Shown here piece after piece: positions 25,711 through 34,480 of a DNA stretch of 64,000 nucleotides. Both the position numbers and the translations under genes were made by a program. This DNA is from Chryseobacterium paridis (lineage in GTDB: Bacteria; Bacteroidota; Bacteroidia; Flavobacteriales; Weeksellaceae), in assembly GCF_016595215.1 (NCBI RefSeq), contig NZ_JAENHK010000010.1:1019136-1083135 (forward strand), given 5' to 3'. The notes below the pieces were generated by a model that saw only the letters and a program-made list of their open reading frames with translations, was not told the DNA's origin and made no database searches. Numbering within the stretch: position 1 is the first letter of the stretch; each line of letters begins with the position of its first letter.

Positions 25711-26343
25711 TTAAAATTTGAATTCGTCAATTGCTGTATCATTAAACAAAATTTTTGTACAAATTTCATGGTTTTTCAGAGCTCCCTGCACACGCCATAT
25801 AACTGTATATTTTTCTCCACTTCTGGTTTGTTTTCCTCTGGTTGATTTTAAATGATGCTCTTTGAATATATTCTCATATTTCTCAATAACTCCATCTTCG
25901 TAAGGAAGACTAATCTGATAAGTATAACGGGTAGTGATTCTGTCAATAACATTCTGGATGTATTTAAAAATAATGAGGAGTAAAACAACAGACACAGAAC
26001 CAATAATAGCTTCTTTATAATATTCCGCTCCTATGGTCATTCCCAATGCTGCACAAATCCAAATGGTGACGGCTGTAGTAAGTCCGGACACCCTATTATC
26101 CTCTTTAAAAATAACTCCAGCACCAACAAAACCTATCCCAGTAATAATGTTAGCTGCTATCCGGTCCGGACTTCCAACTTCGCCAAGACTCAGAGATAAC
26201 ATCGTAAACATACAAGAGCCTAATGTAACTAATATCATCGTCCGCAATCCTGCAGATTTTAATTGATATTCTCTTTCAAGTCCAATTATTCCTCCTATTA
26301 CAATTGAAAATACAATAGGAACGATATCACTCATTATGTTCAT
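25711..26343 (-). CDS. MgtC/SapB-family inner-membrane protein
   Basis: The 210-residue protein has the MgtC signature region GGIIGLEREYQLKSAGLRTMILVTLGSC (in order from about residue 17) and about five hydrophobic helices, including AANIITGIGFVGAGVIFKED and VTIWICAALGMTIGA. A soluble C-terminal domain of about 80 residues follows. Family members are tied to growth in low Mg2+ and to modulation of ATP synthase in some pathogens, but function in Flavobacteriia is not known to me. It is a single gene between hisS and the HRDC gene. Confidence 0.88.
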   Translation of the reverse strand: MNIMSDIVPIVFSIVIGGIIGLEREYQLKSAGLRTMILVTLGSCMFTMLSLSLGEVGSPDRIAANIITGIGFVGAGVIFKEDNRVSGLTTAVTIWICAALGMTIGAEYYKEAIIGSVSVVLLLIIFKYIQNVIDRITTRYTYQISLPYEDGVIEKYENIFKEHHLKSTRGKQTRSGEKYTVIWRVQGALKNHEICTKILFNDTAIDEFKF

Positions 26344-26481
26344 TTGTCTTTTTTTATTTACGTCAAATTATTATTTTTTTATTTTATTTACAAATTACCT
26401 CATTAAAAAAATCATTAACTTTTTTAGTACTTATTAATTTCCTCCAGTACTTCAAACCGACAGAAATTATGAACATTTCAT

Positions 26482-26513
26482 AAAAGCTGAAGAAAATATC
26501 TCCTCCAGCTTTT
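26482..26513 (-). terminator. Possible terminator after the HRDC gene
   Basis: AAAAGCTG (26482-26489) and CAGCTTTT (26506-26513) can pair around 16 bases. On the minus strand the stem ends in a short T run. It lies about 30 bases past the stop at 26545. Confidence 0.45.
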
Positions 26514-26544
26514 CATCATTGGTTTTTTCCGGATCAATTAACAA

Positions 26545-27000
26545 TCAGATACTCTCCAGAATTTCTAATATTTCTTCTCCATAGTTCTCAATTTTATGTT
26601 TTCCAAAACCTTTGATATCCAGAAGCTCAGCTTTTTTAGCAGGTTTATATTTGGCAACAGATACCAATTCTTTATTACTGGCTATAAAGTAGATAGGAAG
26701 GTTTTGTTCTCTGGCCTTTTCAGATCTCCACAATTTCAATGCATCTAAGATCTTTTCTTCATCTGTGTTCAATACATCGTCTTCCGCAGAATATTTTACA
26801 CTTTTAGCCTCTTTAACACTTGACACTACAGCTTTTAATTCTTCAAAATATAAAACAACTGACCAATAAAGTTCATCATGTACAAAAGCTGTTTCAGACT
26901 TGATAATTTCATGACTTTCGAGAAAATCGTCCAGTGCCTGTTGATCTGTATACAGATACTCTTCAGGCAATCTTATTTTAAAAACTTTTACTTTCATCAT
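26545..27000 (-). CDS. HRDC-domain protein
   Basis: The 151-residue protein ends in an HRDC domain (about 85-151): KAREQNLPIYFIASNKELVSVA, then AELLDIKGFGKHKIENYGEEIL, the helix-hairpin pattern that binds DNA in RecQ and RNase D. The N-terminal half has no known domain. A free-standing HRDC protein probably helps a nuclease or helicase. It starts 16 bases after the stop of the short single-stranded-DNA-binding protein gene, so the two are likely one transcript. Two ATGs in a row (27000, 26997) are possible starts. Confidence 0.85.
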   Translation of the reverse strand: MMKVKVFKIRLPEEYLYTDQQALDDFLESHEIIKSETAFVHDELYWSVVLYFEELKAVVSSVKEAKSVKYSAEDDVLNTDEEKILDALKLWRSEKAREQNLPIYFIASNKELVSVAKYKPAKKAELLDIKGFGKHKIENYGEEILEILESI

Positions 27001-27016
27001 GTCTGTTTTTATTATA

Positions 27017-27355
27017 TTATTTATTACCTCCGCCTAACAACAGAATTTCATCAATTCTGATTTCTGTAATGTATCTTTTTACTCCGTCTTTATCATCGTA
27101 GGATCTGCAGGTCAGTTTCCCTTCAATCGCAATTTCTTTTCCTTTGGGAACATATTTCTGAAGAATCTCAGCAACCTTTCCAAAGGCAATCAGATTATGC
27201 CATTGTGTTTCTTCTACTTTCTCCCCTTTTGCGTTGGTGTAATGATCACTCGTTGCTAAAGACACACTCGCTTTTACATTTCCACTGTCGAAGTTTACCA
27301 TTTCAACTTCTTTACCTGTGTAACCAATTAATGTTACTTTGTTTCTTAGTGACAT
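27017..27355 (-). CDS. ssb: Short single-stranded DNA-binding protein
   Basis: The OB-fold of bacterial SSB is clear: SLRNKVTLIGYTGKEVEM, VSLATSDHYTNAKGEKVEETQWHNLIAFGKVAEIL and KGKEIAIEGKLTCRSY appear in order. At 112 residues it ends with LLLGGGNK and lacks both the linker and the acidic D-D-I-P-F tail that recruits partners such as RecQ. It is likely a secondary SSB (used in competence, recombination or stress), with the housekeeping SSB elsewhere. Clustered with the HRDC gene and divergent from the ureohydrolase gene. Confidence 0.88.
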   Translation of the reverse strand: MSLRNKVTLIGYTGKEVEMVNFDSGNVKASVSLATSDHYTNAKGEKVEETQWHNLIAFGKVAEILQKYVPKGKEIAIEGKLTCRSYDDKDGVKRYITEIRIDEILLLGGGNK

Positions 27356-27452
27356 AACTATAAATTTTTAAGATTAATAATGTAGATCAGAGACGTTCAC
27401 TGCTTTCTCAAATCTCTGTTGCAAAGATTGTCATCCCGAAACACTCAAGTCG

Positions 27453-27492
27453 GTTACAAACTATTTAAATTCATTTGTAGTCGTTTACAAAC
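27453..27492. promoter_or_regulatory. Candidate operator half-sites between ssb and the ureohydrolase gene
   Basis: GTTACAAAC at 27453-27461, then TTTGTA (27474-27479) facing TACAAA (27486-27491) within GTTTACAAAC. The last two form an inverted repeat with a six-base spacer, just upstream of the -7 box at 27503. The gap serves divergent genes, so a shared regulator is possible. Confidence 0.35.
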
Positions 27493-27502
27493 GGATAATC
27501 CG

Positions 27503-27510
27503 TATCTTTG
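27503..27510 (+). promoter_or_regulatory. Candidate -7 box for the ureohydrolase operon
   Basis: TATCTTTG fits TAnnTTTG and ends 16 bases before the ATG at 27527. A TTTG at 27474-27477 is 25 bases upstream, slightly beyond the usual spacing. Confidence 0.45.
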
Positions 27511-27526
27511 AATAAATATTCAATCT

Positions 27527-28423
27527 ATGAGAAAAGAGATCAATATATTTGAGTTTCCATTCAATTTAGGCCTTACTAAAAAAAAACATGAGATTGAACC
27601 AGGTGTTAAAAAACTTCCTGACTGGCTAAGAAAATTTGATTTTCATTCACAGCTTGATCCTAAGAATATTTTCAGACTTGAGGGACCGGAATATGCAATG
27701 AATTTTGATCAGGAAACCCAGGTCAAAAATCCTATCCAAATTATTGAATATGCCCAAAAGCAATCTGAACTGATCTTAAAAAATTATGATCAGAATACTT
27801 TCAACATTATGATTGGTGGTGATTGCAGTATTTTAATAGGAACTGCTGTTGCTCTTAAAACGCTTGGAAATTTTGGATTGTTTTATCTCGATGGACACTC
27901 CGATTTTATTCCACCCCGACTCTCTCTAAGTGGTGGCGTTGCAGGAATGGATCTGGCCATTGTTTCAGGAATGGGACATGAAAAATTAACCAATATTAAT
28001 GGATTTAAGCCTTATTTCCTGGAAGAAAACATTTTCTGTGTCGGAAATGCAGAGACAGATGATGAGGAATATGTAAGCGAGGTTATCAATTCTGATGTAC
28101 ATTATTATGATCTGGAAAATCTGCGAGAAAACGGCTTCAGAAAAACATCTGAAAATTTTTTAAAAATGGTTCAGGAAAAAGATCTGGATGGTTTCTTTAT
28201 TCATTTTGATGTCGATGTTTTAAATGATAAGATCATGCCTGCAGTTGACAGCAGAATGGAAGATGGAATCGACTACAATAATCTTAAAGAAATTTTAATT
28301 CCATTGCTTGAAAATACCAAATGTTTTGGAATTGAAATCACTATATTAGACCCTGACTATGATACAGATGGCCTTTATACAAAGGTTTTTATTGAAAATT
28401 TAATTCAAATAATAAAATTATAA
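27527..28423 (+). CDS. Arginase/agmatinase-family ureohydrolase
   Basis: Ureohydrolases use two Mn ions to release urea or a related group from guanidino compounds. The 298-residue protein keeps LDGHSDF (Asp122, His124, Asp126) and HFDVDVLND (Asp228, Asp230) plus a late IEITILDPDYD. The first metal motif reads GGDCS, with Cys100 where arginase has His101. It could still act on arginine, agmatine or formiminoglutamate; sequence alone does not decide. It is followed 10 bases later by an HPP-family gene. Six kilobases from the cyanophycin genes, it could use arginine released there. Confidence 0.83.
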   Translation: MRKEINIFEFPFNLGLTKKKHEIEPGVKKLPDWLRKFDFHSQLDPKNIFRLEGPEYAMNFDQETQVKNPIQIIEYAQKQSELILKNYDQNTFNIMIGGDCSILIGTAVALKTLGNFGLFYLDGHSDFIPPRLSLSGGVAGMDLAIVSGMGHEKLTNINGFKPYFLEENIFCVGNAETDDEEYVSEVINSDVHYYDLENLRENGFRKTSENFLKMVQEKDLDGFFIHFDVDVLNDKIMPAVDSRMEDGIDYNNLKEILIPLLENTKCFGIEITILDPDYDTDGLYTKVFIENLIQIIKL

Positions 28424-28433
28424 AGAAGAATAC

Positions 28434-29030
28434 ATGAAGCAGAAAATAAAAAGAACATTCAGAGTTTCAAAATATGTAATTTATAAAGAAACCCTAGTAG
28501 ATTACAAAGAGCATTTCTGGTCTTTTCTGGGAGCGTTTTTTGGAATTGGAATCATTGCATTTATCCAGTCACACTATCTTTTGGAGCAGGAAAATATTTT
28601 TCTGATTGGTTCATTCGGAGCCTCTAGTGTTTTGATCTATGGAGCTATCCAAAGTCCCTTGGCTCAACCGCGGAATTTAGTTGGGGGACATGTTCTTTCA
28701 GCATTGGTGGGTGTTACAATTTATAAAATAGTTCCAGATGTTCTTTGGCTATCAGCACCATTGGCTGTAGCATTTTCAATTGTTTTAATGCAGTACACCA
28801 AAACCTTACATCCGCCAGGAGGTGCTACAGCACTGATTGCCGTTACTTCCTCAGGAAAAATACCTGAATTGGGATATTGGTATGTCCTATCTCCTGTTCT
28901 GTCAGGATGCATTATCTTACTCCTTGTTGCCTTATTTTTCAATAATATTACTTCCAACAGGAGCTATCCTAATCACAGCAGATTTATAAGGCTATTAAAG
29001 AAAAAACATGAACACAATATGAAAAGATAA
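28434..29030 (+). CDS. HPP-family integral membrane protein
   Basis: The 198-residue protein has four hydrophobic helices and the family's hallmark LHPPGGATALIAVTSS (about 123-138), with the H-P-P motif that names it. The first helix FWSFLGAFFGIGIIAFIQS also fits. HPP proteins in plants and cyanobacteria transport nitrite across membranes; bacterial members are mostly untested. The neighbouring ureohydrolase makes a nitrogen-transport link attractive, but that is inference. Ten bases follow the upstream stop and five precede the next start, so it lies in an operon. Confidence 0.85.
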   Translation: MKQKIKRTFRVSKYVIYKETLVDYKEHFWSFLGAFFGIGIIAFIQSHYLLEQENIFLIGSFGASSVLIYGAIQSPLAQPRNLVGGHVLSALVGVTIYKIVPDVLWLSAPLAVAFSIVLMQYTKTLHPPGGATALIAVTSSGKIPELGYWYVLSPVLSGCIILLLVALFFNNITSNRSYPNHSRFIRLLKKKHEHNMKR

Positions 29031-29034
29031 AAGT

Positions 29035-29379
29035 ATGAATTGTCTCGAATGTGGCGAAAAGATCATCGGAAGGTCAGACAAAAAATTCTGCAATGATGCC
29101 TGCCGCAACGCCTACAACAATAAGCAGAATAAAGATTCTAATAATCTGATGCGGAATATCAACAATAAACTCCGTAAAAACTACCGTATCCTGACAGAAA
29201 TAAATATCGACGGTAAAACTAAAATTGTCCGATCGAAGCTAGATGGCTTGGGTTTTGATTTTGATTACTTCACCAACATAAAGGTTTATAAAAATGGTTC
29301 TGAATATAAATTTATTTACGACTATGGTTATAAGCTTTTAGAAGATGATTATGTTTTGATTGTAAGAAATCAGACGTAA
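29035..29379 (+). CDS. Small zinc-ribbon protein
   Basis: The 114 residues open with MNCLECGEKIIGRSDKKFC, continuing NDACRNAY, so Cys3, Cys6, Cys19 and Cys23 form a probable C-x2-C/C-x3-C zinc finger of the DUF2116 type. The rest is a short beta-rich domain ending LEDDYVLIVRNQ. No enzyme motif. It starts five bases after the HPP gene stop and is probably co-transcribed with it and with the epimerase-like gene 23 bases downstream. Role unknown; such proteins are often nucleic-acid-associated. Confidence 0.78.
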   Translation: MNCLECGEKIIGRSDKKFCNDACRNAYNNKQNKDSNNLMRNINNKLRKNYRILTEINIDGKTKIVRSKLDGLGFDFDYFTNIKVYKNGSEYKFIYDYGYKLLEDDYVLIVRNQT

Positions 29380-29402
29380 GTACACCAACCTAATTAATAC
29401 CT

Positions 29403-30308
29403 ATGAAAGAAGTTGTCTTAATTACCGGAGCTAATGGAATGGTCGCCCGTGAACTATCTAAAAACCTTGAAAAGGATTATACTGTCCGATTTCTAACCCG
29501 GAAAAAAAACAAAGCCAACGAATACGAATGGGATATTCATAAAGGTACAATCGACGAATCTGCATTTGAAAATATAAGCCATGTCATTCATTTGGCTGGA
29601 GCCAATATTTCTGAAAAAAGATGGTCGGAAGAGAGAAAAAAAGAAATCATTTCCAGCCGTATTGATGCAGCAAAACTGATCCTCGATACTTTAAAAAAGA
29701 AAAATATTCGTTTAAAATCTTTTATTTCTGCTTCTGCTGTTGGAATCTATGGAGCGCAGACTTCACAAAATATTTATGCAGAAGATGATGAAAAAGCAAA
29801 TGATTTTCTGGGAAAAGTAGTCAGACTCTGGGAAGCTGCTGCCGATGAATTCCTCAAAGAAAATATAGCTGAAAGAGTTGTCAAAATACGAACATCCATT
29901 GTCCTTTCTGAAAAAGAAGGAGCATTAAACAAAATGGCAGTTCCTATCAAATTCGGAATCGGTTCACCAATTGGAACAGGAAAGCAATACATGCCGTGGA
30001 TCCATCTAACAGATATGTGCAGGATTTATGAATTTGCTTTAAAGAATCCGCATGTGCATGGAGCTTATAACTCCGCTTCACCACAACATACTACCAATGA
30101 AAATTTCACAGAAAAAATAGCAGAAGTTTTACACAAGCCTTTGTTTATGCCCAATATACCTGCTTTTATATTAAAACTCCTATTTGGAGAGTTGTCTGTA
30201 GCCTTATTAGAAGGTTCGCGGGTCGATTCACAAAAAATTCAGGATGCCGGTTTTCAATTTCAATATCCTGATTTGAAAAATGCATTACAGGATCTACTGA
30301 AGAAGTAA
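29403..30308 (+). CDS. TIGR01777-family NAD(P)-binding epimerase-like protein
   Basis: The 301-residue short-chain dehydrogenase relative begins VVLITGANGMVARELSK (dinucleotide loop), has HVIHLAGANISEKRWSEERKKEI, FISASAVGIYG (the Ser/Tyr of the active site) and a C-terminal DUF1731-like segment with GELSVALLEGSRVDSQKIQDAGFQF. This is the TIGR01777 (YfcH-like) group. Activity has not been defined for most members. It is the last gene of the run from 27527; the UvrA-like gene starts 87 bases later. Confidence 0.9.
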   Translation: MKEVVLITGANGMVARELSKNLEKDYTVRFLTRKKNKANEYEWDIHKGTIDESAFENISHVIHLAGANISEKRWSEERKKEIISSRIDAAKLILDTLKKKNIRLKSFISASAVGIYGAQTSQNIYAEDDEKANDFLGKVVRLWEAAADEFLKENIAERVVKIRTSIVLSEKEGALNKMAVPIKFGIGSPIGTGKQYMPWIHLTDMCRIYEFALKNPHVHGAYNSASPQHTTNENFTEKIAEVLHKPLFMPNIPAFILKLLFGELSVALLEGSRVDSQKIQDAGFQFQYPDLKNALQDLLKK

Positions 30309-30395
30309 ATTTTATCAGTTTGTTCTTAAAAGATACCTCTTAAGAAAGTATCTGTTCATTATTGAAGTACTTGATTCATCTCTAAATATTACATT

Positions 30396-32651
30396 ATGAA
30401 AGACATCATTGTTACCAAAGCACGACAGAATAATCTTAAAAATATTTCTCTGCAAATTCCCAAGAACAAAATCACAGTTTTTACAGGTGTTTCGGGTTCG
30501 GGAAAATCTTCATTGGTATTTGAAACCATTGGAGCAGAAGCCCAACGGCAGATCAATGAAACCCAAAATAGTTTTATCAGAAACCGTCTGCAGCATTTTG
30601 GGGTTCCGAATGTAGATAAAATTGAAAATCTTAATGTCCCTTTTATCATTAATCAGAAAAGACTGGGTGGAAACGCTCGTTCAACGGTTGGGACTGCAAC
30701 TGATATTTATGCTTCTCTCCGATTGCTTTTTTCGAGAATAGGTGAACCTTTTGTAGGCTATTCTAATGTATTTTCGTTTAATAATCCGCAGGGAATGTGT
30801 CCGGAATGTGAAGGCCTTGGGTTTGTTCAGACTGTAAATATTGGTACCTTATTCGATAAAAATAAATCATTAAATGAAGGAGCCATACAATTTCCAACCT
30901 TTCAACCGGGTGGCTGGAGATTGACCCGTTATATTCATTCTGGTTATTTTGATAATGATAAAAAGCTGAAAGACTATACAAACAAAGAATGGGAATTACT
31001 TCTGAATGCAGAGGAACATACTCCTAAAAAGCCATCCAAAGAATGGGGAAAAACGGTAAAGTATAAGGGAGTGATTCCGCGGATTGAAAACTCCTTTTTG
31101 AAAAAAGATTCTAAGGAAAACATTACCAGAAAAGAAACCTTAAAAAAAGTCATCATCACGAAGAAATGTCCTGTGTGTGAAGGACAAAGATTAAACCCGA
31201 AAGTCCTATCCTGCAAAATTAAAGGACAAAACATCGCAGACTGTACAGCTCTGTCAGTCGATGATCTTCTTATTTTTATAAAATCCATTCCATCCGGAAC
31301 CTATTCTTCAGTTTTACAGGAATTGGAAAAGAAACTTGAAAATCTTATTGATATCGGTTTACAGTATCTTACACTGGACAGGCAGACCGATACGCTTTCC
31401 GGAGGTGAATCACAACGAATAAAAATGGTAAAACAGCTGGGAAACAGCCTGGTCGATTTACTTTATATTTTTGATGAACCCAGTATCGGTCTGCATCCTA
31501 AAGATATTGATCATATTGTAGACATTATCAAAAAAATAAGAGATAAGGGAAATACAGTTTTAATCGTTGAACACGATCCTGATCTCATTAAAATAGCTGA
31601 CCTCATCGTAGACATGGGACCTGAATCTGGGAAAAATGGTGGAGAAATAATGTATCAGGGAACTTTTAAAAATTTAAAAAATGCTAAAAGTAAGACAGGT
31701 AGTTATTTCAGTAAAACGCGTCATTACAATAAACATCCCAGGTCACCAAAAGGATATATTGAAATAGAAAATGGAAGTCTCTTTAATGTAAAAAATATTA
31801 GTGTGAAAATTCCTAAAGGGATCATGACTGTAGTAACAGGAGTTGCCGGTTCCGGAAAAAGCACATTAATTAATAAGATCCTTCCCTTATTTTATCCGGA
31901 AGTAACGATTATCGATCAATCTGTTTTTACAGCCAGTAGCCGTTCTAATGTACTGACTTATTTAAACCTTTCAAATACCGTAAGAAAACTTTTTTCACTG
32001 GCAAATAAGGTTTCAGATAAGCTTTTCAGCCGTAATGGAGAAGGAGCCTGCCCCAACTGCAAAGGTTTAGGTGTTGAGAAAATAGACCTTGCATTTATGG
32101 ACGATATCGAACAACCATGTGAAGTATGCCAGGGATCAGGATACAAACCGGAAGTTCTTCAATACCATTATCATAAAAAGAATATTGCTGAGGTCATGGA
32201 CATGACCGTTTTAGAGGCTTTAAGCTTCTTCCCTAAAACAGAATTCGGACATGATCTTGGCCTACTGATCAAACTTGGATTAGATTACCTTACTTTAGGT
32301 CAACGGCTTGACAGTTTTTCCGGTGGTGAAAGACAACGCTTAAAACTGACGAAAGAATTAAATGAAACAGCTCAGGTTATTGTATTAGACGAACCCAGCA
32401 CCGGACTACATCCTATCGATAATGAAAAGCTATTATCATTTTTTGACGAATTAATAAAAAAAGGCAATACGCTTATTGTGATTGAACATAACCTGGATAT
32501 CATAGCTCAAGCTGACTGGATCATCGATATTGGACCAGGAGCCGGAAAACTGGGTGGTAAAATTGTGTTTGAAGGAACAGTAGAAAACCTTTTATCTGCA
32601 CCCCATTCTGCAACTTCAAAATATCTAAAGAAACATCTGAATGGTAAATAA
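30396..32651 (+). CDS. UvrA-like ABC ATPase, short paralogue
   Basis: At 751 residues it is about 190 shorter than repair UvrA. Two ATPase halves are visible: Walker A GVSGSGKSS (31-39) and GVAGSGKST (482-490), with signature LSGGESQR and FSGGERQRLK and Walker B FDEPSIGLHP and LDEPSTGLHP. Zinc-type Cys pairs remain (CPECEGLG, CPVCEGQRLNP, CPNCKGLG, CEVCQGSGY). The UvrB-binding and insertion domains appear to be reduced or missing. Such class paralogues occur with drug or toxin resistance in actinobacteria. A DNA-damage or self-protection role is plausible. Not membrane-associated. Confidence 0.87.
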   Translation: MKDIIVTKARQNNLKNISLQIPKNKITVFTGVSGSGKSSLVFETIGAEAQRQINETQNSFIRNRLQHFGVPNVDKIENLNVPFIINQKRLGGNARSTVGTATDIYASLRLLFSRIGEPFVGYSNVFSFNNPQGMCPECEGLGFVQTVNIGTLFDKNKSLNEGAIQFPTFQPGGWRLTRYIHSGYFDNDKKLKDYTNKEWELLLNAEEHTPKKPSKEWGKTVKYKGVIPRIENSFLKKDSKENITRKETLKKVIITKKCPVCEGQRLNPKVLSCKIKGQNIADCTALSVDDLLIFIKSIPSGTYSSVLQELEKKLENLIDIGLQYLTLDRQTDTLSGGESQRIKMVKQLGNSLVDLLYIFDEPSIGLHPKDIDHIVDIIKKIRDKGNTVLIVEHDPDLIKIADLIVDMGPESGKNGGEIMYQGTFKNLKNAKSKTGSYFSKTRHYNKHPRSPKGYIEIENGSLFNVKNISVKIPKGIMTVVTGVAGSGKSTLINKILPLFYPEVTIIDQSVFTASSRSNVLTYLNLSNTVRKLFSLANKVSDKLFSRNGEGACPNCKGLGVEKIDLAFMDDIEQPCEVCQGSGYKPEVLQYHYHKKNIAEVMDMTVLEALSFFPKTEFGHDLGLLIKLGLDYLTLGQRLDSFSGGERQRLKLTKELNETAQVIVLDEPSTGLHPIDNEKLLSFFDELIKKGNTLIVIEHNLDIIAQADWIIDIGPGAGKLGGKIVFEGTVENLLSAPHSATSKYLKKHLNGK

Positions 32652-32771
32652 TAAAATTAAGGCTTTCTTTTTACAATTCTTCTGAATTTAAAGGGATTTT
32701 AAACGGTTTGTTGAAAAAGAAATATTAATTTAGCGGTTACATTGCAGAGAAGTAAAGAGCAGTCTATAACC

Positions 32772-33362
32772 ATGAATGAAAGCTTAATCTTAAAGAATAT
32801 ATCTCAACACATTTCGCTTAGCGATGATGAAGCCGGTTATTTCATTTCCTTATTAAAAGAAAGAAGGATTAAGAAAAAGGAATTGATTCTAAAACAGCAG
32901 CAAAGCTGCAAAGAAATAAGCTTTGTTCAGTCAGGTACATTAAGGGCTTTTTATGTTGACTCATCTGGAAAAGAATCCACCATTATGTTTGCAGTCCCCG
33001 ATTGGTGGATCACAGATATGCACTGTTTTGTCAATCAAAAACCAGCCATACTGAATATTGAAGCATTAGAAGACAGTTCCATTTTACAATTGAAAAAAGA
33101 TGATTTGGAAGCACTATATTTAAAAGTCCCAAAGTTTGAAAGATTTTTCAGGATCATGATGCAGAATGCATACACCAGGGAACAGCTAAGAATCATAGAG
33201 AACCTTTCACTGACGGCTGAAGAGCGATATTATAATTTTCTTCAAAAATATCCTTTGGCAGTGGAGCGGATCACACAAAAGCAAATTGCATCTTATCTCG
33301 GGATCACACCGGAATTCTTAAGCACCATCAAAACAAATAAACAAAAAAATAGCACCTCTTAA
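32772..33362 (+). CDS. Crp/Fnr-family transcription regulator 1
   Basis: I start at the ATG at 32772 (MNESLILKNIS...), giving 196 residues; a TTG at 32742 is in frame but adds residues without family character. The N-terminal cyclic-nucleotide-binding-like barrel reads KKELILKQQQSCKEISFVQSGTLRAFYVD, and the C-terminal helix-turn-helix has TQKQIASYLGITPEFLSTIKTN. There is no clear cAMP phosphate-binding Arg-Ala, so the ligand is unknown. This group is very numerous in Flavobacteriia. Its likely target is the DUF4406/Nudix pair just downstream or the UvrA-like gene. Confidence 0.88.
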   Translation: MNESLILKNISQHISLSDDEAGYFISLLKERRIKKKELILKQQQSCKEISFVQSGTLRAFYVDSSGKESTIMFAVPDWWITDMHCFVNQKPAILNIEALEDSSILQLKKDDLEALYLKVPKFERFFRIMMQNAYTREQLRIIENLSLTAEERYYNFLQKYPLAVERITQKQIASYLGITPEFLSTIKTNKQKNSTS

Positions 33363-33419
33363 ACTACCTTATTTTTTTCACATGATTTGTTCCTTTATTT
33401 TACATTAAAATAAAAAACT

Positions 33420-33776
33420 ATGCTAATACTTATTGCAGGTCCCTACCGAAGTGGTACTAATGATGATCCTCAACTCATTCAACAGAATTTAAACAATCTT
33501 GAATCAGCAGCGTTGCCTATTTTCAGAAAAGGACATATTCCGATGATCGGAGAATGGGTTGCTTTGCCATTAATCCATCTTGCTGGCTCTCAACAATTAG
33601 GTGATGAAGCGTGGCAGGAAATCCAGTACCCTATCGCACATCGCCTATTGGAGAAGTGTGATGCAATCCTACGTTTGGAAGGTGCATCAAAAGGAGCAGA
33701 TGAAGATGTAAGAATCGCTAAAGAAAGAGGACTAAAAATTTATTATAATATAGAAGATATCCCCAATGCAGAATAA
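33420..33776 (+). CDS. DUF4406-type nucleoside 2-deoxyribosyltransferase-like protein
   Basis: The 118-residue protein begins [12 protein letters not shown], like nucleoside deoxyribosyltransferase folds, and later has [33 protein letters not shown]. The last motif matches the DUF4406 group, with an Asp/Glu pair in the expected catalytic place. The substrate is likely a nucleoside or NAD-like molecule, by fold only. Its last 11 bases overlap the start of the Nudix hydrolase gene, so the two are translationally coupled and probably act together in nucleotide clean-up. Confidence 0.78.
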   Translation: MLILIAGPYRSGTNDDPQLIQQNLNNLESAALPIFRKGHIPMIGEWVALPLIHLAGSQQLGDEAWQEIQYPIAHRLLEKCDAILRLEGASKGADEDVRIAKERGLKIYYNIEDIPNAE

Positions 33777-34347
33777 TAAAATAAAAATTGTAAAAACAGA
33801 GATTTTATCTGACAACTGGTATACCTTAAACAAGGTTACTTACGAAAAATTAAAAACCGATGGAACAGTAGAAACCCAAAGCAGAGAAGCCTATGACAGA
33901 GGGAATGGTGCTACTATTCTACTCTATAATACAAATTCAAAAACTGTTATTTTAACCAGACAATTCCGGCTACCTACTTTCATTAACGGGAATTCAACAG
34001 GGATGCTTATTGAAGCCTGTGCAGGATTACTGGACAATGACAATCCGGAAGACTGCATCAAAAGAGAAACCGAGGAAGAAACTGGCTATCAGATTTCCAA
34101 AGTAGAAAAAATTTTTGAATCTTATATGTCACCAGGTTCAGTAACTGAAATCCTTTATTTTTTCATTGCAGAATACTCTAAAGATATGAAAATAGCTGAT
34201 GGTGGCGGGCTTGAAGAAGAGGGTGAAGACATTGAAGTTTTAGAGTTATCTTTCGACGAAGCTTTAAAAATGATCGATACCGGAGAGATAAAAGATGCAA
34301 AGACAATCATGCTTCTTCAACATATTCGTATTAAAAATATTTTGTAG
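33766..34347 (+). CDS. nudK: NudK-like GDP-mannose Nudix hydrolase
   Basis: Nudix enzymes cut nucleoside diphosphate derivatives. The 193-residue protein matches NudK in length and in the extended box: [23 protein letters not shown], given here as adjoining parts [11 protein letters not shown] and [12 protein letters not shown], followed by [19 protein letters not shown]. The catalytic R-E-x-x-E-E-x-G is intact; one upstream Glu of the consensus is Asn. NudK prefers GDP-mannose. The gene overlaps the preceding deoxyribosyltransferase-like gene by 11 bases. Confidence 0.88.
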   Translation: MQNNKIKIVKTEILSDNWYTLNKVTYEKLKTDGTVETQSREAYDRGNGATILLYNTNSKTVILTRQFRLPTFINGNSTGMLIEACAGLLDNDNPEDCIKRETEEETGYQISKVEKIFESYMSPGSVTEILYFFIAEYSKDMKIADGGGLEEEGEDIEVLELSFDEALKMIDTGEIKDAKTIMLLQHIRIKNIL

Positions 34348-34480
34348 CATCATCTTTGCTGCTAAAAAAACTAATATCCATAAAAACTCAATTTAAAATA
34401 AAATAAGTATTTTTCACTTCGGATTTCTTAGCATAAAAACTTCTGAAAATGAGGTAAGAAATACATTAAACTTAAAAAAT

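Noticed and set aside
30396..32651. Calling this the main excision-repair uvrA
   Set aside because: It is about 190 residues too short and lacks room for the UvrB-binding region; the full-length gene is expected elsewhere.
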